Part shown: piece by piece, positions 50,425 to 53,008 of the stretch
How the letters are laid out: each line of letters starts with the position of its first letter
Numbering within the stretch: the stretch's first letter is position 1
NCBI GenBank assembly: GCA_023458215.1
Contig: JAEXAJ010000181.1
Location: forward strand, 1-53,008
Origin: Bacteroidota bacterium
GTDB taxonomy: Bacteria; Bacteroidota; Bacteroidia; Bacteroidales; Bacteroidaceae
Reading direction: 5' to 3'
DNA: 53,008 nt
Translations under genes and position numbers: made by a program
Notes under the pieces: generated by a model
What the model saw: the letters and a program-made list of their open reading frames with translations, nothing else
What the model was told of the DNA's origin: nothing
Database searches by the model: none

Positions 50425-50432
50425 CAAAGATA
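50425..50432 (-). promoter_or_regulatory. -7 promoter box for the DUF4248 gene
   Basis: CAAAGATA reads TATCTTTG on the minus strand. The gap to the recombinase (50399-50581) also has a 7-bp palindrome AAGTACT/AGTACTT (50487-50493, 50497-50503), a possible operator. Confidence 0.6.
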
Positions 50433-50581
50433 AGTCAAATTGTGAAACATTTTTCCGTTAATTTGTTTTTTAGAAGCGGATGAACGAAGTACTGTAAGTA
50501 CTTTTCATTCTATATATAAAGCTGAACGCACGCGATTTTATGCGCGCGCAATAGTTGTTAATTATTTAAACCATAAAAAAA

Positions 50582-51538
50582 ATGAAAGATTTTTCTGAGT
50601 TCACACTCTCTCTGATCCAAAATTTGGAAGAAGAGGGACGTTTTGGCACGGCTCACGTGTACCGGAGTACACTCAAAGCATTCACTCGTTACTGGCAAAA
50701 AAAGTATCCGAAGACAAGTATTTCATTGAAAGCGGCATTTACTCCCGCAACCCTGAAAGACTTTGAGCGGCATTTGCAGGAGCGTATGCTCAAGTTGAAC
50801 ACCCTCTCTACCTACATGCGTATGTTACGGGCTATTTATCACCGGGCACTCAACCGGGGGTTCGTACTCTATGTACCCGCATTATTCGACCACGTCTATA
50901 CCGGAACACGGGCCGACGTGAAACGTGCCCTGCCGGTGGCAGATATGGGACGAGTGCTGGATACCACCAACCCCTGCGGGCAAGACCTGGAAGAGGTGCG
51001 GATATGGTTCGCCCTGCTTTTCCTTCTGCGGGGGATGCCTTTTGCCGACCTGGCACGACTGCGGAAATGCGACATGCAGGACGGGGTTATCACTTACCGT
51101 CGTCAAAAGACCGGCAGACCGCTCACCGTACAACTCACAATAGACGCTGCGGAGTTGATACAGCGCTGCGCGGATAGATGTCCGGAATCACCTTACTTGC
51201 TCGACATTCTTTGGAACAACGATGTTCCATCCCATGCGCCTATAGGTAGCCGGGAAGAATACAGGCATTACCAGAATGTACTGCGCAGTTTCAACCGCAA
51301 ACTGAAAAAACTGGCGGCAGCATTAGGGATCGGGATGGGATTTTCATCATACACCGCCCGGCATACCTGGGCTACAACAGCATTTCATCAGAAATGCGCC
51401 ATAGGGATTATAAGCAATGCATTAGGGCATTCATCAGTGAAAGTTACAGAAACCTATCTGAAACCGTTCGAGAATGATGTACTTGACAAGACAAACAAAA
51501 AGATTATTTCTTACGTAAAGAAAGTAGTAGCAGTTTAA
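50582..51538 (+). CDS. Tyrosine recombinase adjacent to an invertible promoter
   Basis: A 318-residue tyrosine site-specific recombinase with an N-terminal core-binding domain (about 1-105) and a C-terminal catalytic domain. Catalytic residues: Arg150 (LLRGMPFADL), Lys176 (YRRQKTGR), Arg260 (SYTARHTW), His283 (ALGHSS) and Tyr292 (TETYL). The first His of the HxxR box is Tyr (Tyr257), as in many Bacteroidetes recombinases. It lies 52 bases from a perfect 22-bp inverted repeat flanking a promoter, so it is the likely invertase of that switch. The gap before it is AT-rich; a -7-like TTAATTTG at about 50458 is weak. Mobile-element integrases have the same fold. Confidence 0.95.
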   Translation: MKDFSEFTLSLIQNLEEEGRFGTAHVYRSTLKAFTRYWQKKYPKTSISLKAAFTPATLKDFERHLQERMLKLNTLSTYMRMLRAIYHRALNRGFVLYVPALFDHVYTGTRADVKRALPVADMGRVLDTTNPCGQDLEEVRIWFALLFLLRGMPFADLARLRKCDMQDGVITYRRQKTGRPLTVQLTIDAAELIQRCADRCPESPYLLDILWNNDVPSHAPIGSREEYRHYQNVLRSFNRKLKKLAAALGIGMGFSSYTARHTWATTAFHQKCAIGIISNALGHSSVKVTETYLKPFENDVLDKTNKKIISYVKKVVAV

Positions 51539-51918
51539 TACAGGCTAAATAAAACAGCATATATACTACTGAATAACAGCACATTGATACACTGTTACTT
51601 TGTAGGTAACGGTCCATTATGTTGCGGCAAAATTAATCATAAAAACTGAATATCAAAACAAAAACAGACAAGATTTTAATATAATAAGCGCAAAACGCTC
51701 CAAAGCAAACAAACAACACCCGATATTTCCTCACTAGAAAGCAAAATTCCTCTAACCGCCTTCCTAAAGAAAACCGGGAAAGAAGCCATGCAACAGATTT
51801 TCGAATTTGCACGACCTGAGAAACACGTCCCTAAATGCCACGCAGACACTTCTGCGCAAGGGTGCCGTTACCTACAAAGTAACAGTCAAAAAATAACATT
51901 AAAACAAGCGAACAAACC
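51539..51918. other. 380-base gap holding the promoter switch
   Basis: No gene is supported. The gap is filled by the invertible region 51591-51886 and short flanks, with a small perfect hairpin CGCAGA/TCTGCG (51841-51846, 51851-51856) inside. Confidence 0.6.
51591..51886. promoter_or_regulatory. Predicted invertible promoter (phase switch), OFF orientation
   Basis: The arms, 51591-51612 and 51865-51886, are exact 22-base reverse complements that stop sharply at both ends. Each contains GTTAC-N7-GTAAC. The 252-base centre holds a good promoter on the minus strand: TAATTTTG (-7; 51628-51635) with TTTG (-33; 51654-51657), spacing 18. It points toward the recombinase. The plus strand shows only a weak CGAATTTG at 51802-51809. 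Inverting the centre would bring the -7 box to about 51842-51849 on the plus strand, with transcription from about 51853 into the gene at 51919. Confidence 0.88.
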
Positions 51919-52287
51919 ATGATAACTCCCAAAACACAAGCTGCTATTGCAGTCCTCAAAAACATTTATGCGGAAACCGACGACATGGACGAATGCAGCC
52001 TATCCGAAAACGAAAAACGCGAACTTTTGGAGAAGTTTGCAACTGTGGGTATCATAAGCCTTGCCGACAAAGAAAGCCTGCAAACACCGGCTGCATACAA
52101 ACCTGCCCGGAAATCCGTTGATGTTTCCTTGCTCGACATACTTGAAGCCACCGGCGAACATCTGAACTGTAATCGCCCTACAACCGAGGAATTTTATCTA
52201 AAATACGGGAATGCAGCCAAGAAGCTGGGAGTGGTGAACCAAATTACGAGAACATACCTCAAAGAGATTAAGCTCTTCGACCTATAA
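51919..52287 (+). CDS. Rrf2-like regulator-type protein
   Basis: A 122-residue protein. The start MITPKTQAAIAVLKNIYAE resembles the Rrf2 winged-helix opening, and SLLDILEATGEHLNCN near residue 75-90 matches the Rrf2 C-terminal helix before its cysteine. The middle is shorter and less conserved than in Rrf2, and only one cysteine is seen, so iron-sulfur binding is unlikely. It is the first gene after the invertible promoter, about 66 bases from the predicted start site in the ON state. It may regulate the operon, perhaps feeding back on the switch. The assignment is tentative. Confidence 0.55.
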   Translation: MITPKTQAAIAVLKNIYAETDDMDECSLSENEKRELLEKFATVGIISLADKESLQTPAAYKPARKSVDVSLLDILEATGEHLNCNRPTTEEFYLKYGNAAKKLGVVNQITRTYLKEIKLFDL

Positions 52288-52307
52288 AACCGCAAGCAGA
52301 AAAGGAC

Positions 52308-52886
52308 TTGAAAAGAAGGAACTACATATTACCCATTGTCTTGTTGCTGCTGTGCTGCATAATGAAAGCAAAGGCACAGACCGTTGCCGTGAAAAGTGAC
52401 CTTCTAACGGGAGCGTTATCCTCTCCCAACATTGCAGTGGAGGTGAAACTTTCCAACCGCTTCACTTTGGAAACAGGCTTCCATTACAACCCTTTTCCCG
52501 CAGGCGAGAACAAGCGTTGGAAGCACTGGTTCCTGCAACCCGAGCTAAGGTACTGGAAATGCCAACCCTACGGAGGTCATTTCTTCGGGGTGCACCTCAT
52601 ATACGGCGTGTACAACGTGGGGAACATGAAACTTCCGCTAGGGCTATTCAAAGGAGTGCGATCTTCAAGGTACGAAGGCGATTTCATGGGAGCGGGAATC
52701 TCTTACGGATACCATTTCATTCTCTCCCCCCGATGGAGCATAGAGGCAAGCCTCGGAGTGGGATTCCTGCATACAGGATACGAACGCTACCGGTGCCTGC
52801 ATTGCGGGGAGAAGACCGGAAGCAGGAACAAGAATTTCATTGCGCCCACAAAAGCAGCGGTATCGCTGGTGTATGTGATAAGATGA
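52308..52886 (+). CDS. DUF3575 family outer-membrane protein
   Basis: A 192-residue protein with a signal peptide (IVLLLLCC..AKAQ) and beta-barrel-like strands: VEVKLSNRFTLETGFHYNPF, GGHFFGVHLIYGVYNVG, FMGAGISYGYHF and ASLGVGFLHTGY. It matches DUF3575, usually the first gene of Bacteroides fimbrial or outer-membrane operons with DUF3868 and fimbrillin-like genes. The only reasonable start is TTG at 52308, close to an AAAGGA; no ATG precedes it in frame. It follows the Rrf2-like gene by 20 bases. Further operon genes probably lie beyond the window. Confidence 0.85.
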   Translation: MKRRNYILPIVLLLLCCIMKAKAQTVAVKSDLLTGALSSPNIAVEVKLSNRFTLETGFHYNPFPAGENKRWKHWFLQPELRYWKCQPYGGHFFGVHLIYGVYNVGNMKLPLGLFKGVRSSRYEGDFMGAGISYGYHFILSPRWSIEASLGVGFLHTGYERYRCLHCGEKTGSRNKNFIAPTKAAVSLVYVIR

Positions 52887-52962
52887 TAGGGTGATAAGGT
52901 GATAAAATAAGTAGTAATTCAAAATTAGTTTTAAATATAAATGGGAATTTAGCGGAGTATCT

Positions 52963-52990
52963 GTCATTCTGAGCGTAGTCGAAGAATCCC
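52963..52990. repeat. Part of a repeated intergenic element, cut by the window end
   Basis: GTCATTCTGAGCGTAGTCGAAGAATCCC, read as GTCATTCTGAGCG then TAGTCGAAGAATCCC, resembles a widespread intergenic repeat. A second arm may lie beyond the window. Confidence 0.45.
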
Positions 52991-53008
52991 TTCTCTACGT
53001 ATTATATT

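Overview
The window looks like chromosomal DNA from the genus Bacteroides or a close relative. Many starts are preceded by the Bacteroides -7 promoter box TAnnTTTG rather than a Shine-Dalgarno sequence. There are many lipoproteins, a SusC/SusD pair under an ECF sigma/FecR couple, BACON domains, GLPGLI, DUF4251, DUF4286, DUF4248 and DUF3575 proteins, a smalltalk micro-protein and a GH110 alpha-galactosidase. All family calls were made by reading the translations; no database was searched.

Layout. 1-14 kb is mostly core: a DUF4251 protein, a LuxR-type regulator, MnmA, MetY, an S41 protease with a lipoprotein, an esterase, a CBS/CorC membrane protein, an NlpE-like lipoprotein, an OmpH-like protein, PepD, an endonuclease/exonuclease/phosphatase and an MscS channel. 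14-21.5 kb is accessory: an unusual lipoprotein joining about five BACON repeats to a SusD-like domain behind a long structured leader, then a membrane protein, an AlbA_2 protein, a small acidic protein, an unknown 296-residue protein and an AAA/DUF4143 ATPase. 21.6-27.6 kb holds a two-component system divergent from a GLPGLI protein and an outer-membrane receptor whose 5' end carries three 22-bp palindromic repeats. 27.6-30.2 kb is a PAP2 phosphatase and an LTA-synthase-like enzyme, probably one operon.

30.3-39.5 kb is a polysaccharide utilisation locus: GH110 alpha-1,3-galactosidase, SusD, SusC with an STN signalling domain, a FecR anti-sigma factor and a divergent ECF sigma factor. The expected substrate is a host glycan ending in alpha-1,3-galactose. 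39.6-45.2 kb is core again: transaldolase-like aldolase, ModF-like double ABC ATPase, pullulanase, RuvC and a DUF4286 protein, then tRNA-Ala(GGC).

45.4-53 kb is the most distinctive part. A module with phage or plasmid character (AHH nuclease, amidase, smalltalk, HU-like protein, DnaB, a winged-helix replication-type protein, DUF4248) is followed by a tyrosine recombinase. Directly beyond the recombinase, a perfect 22-bp inverted repeat (51591-51612 and 51865-51886) encloses 252 bp with one good promoter. This is the form of an invertible promoter switch. In this sequence the promoter points away from the downstream Rrf2-like and DUF3575 genes, so the switch appears to be captured in the OFF orientation. 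The DUF3575 gene begins a probable surface-structure operon that runs out of the window.
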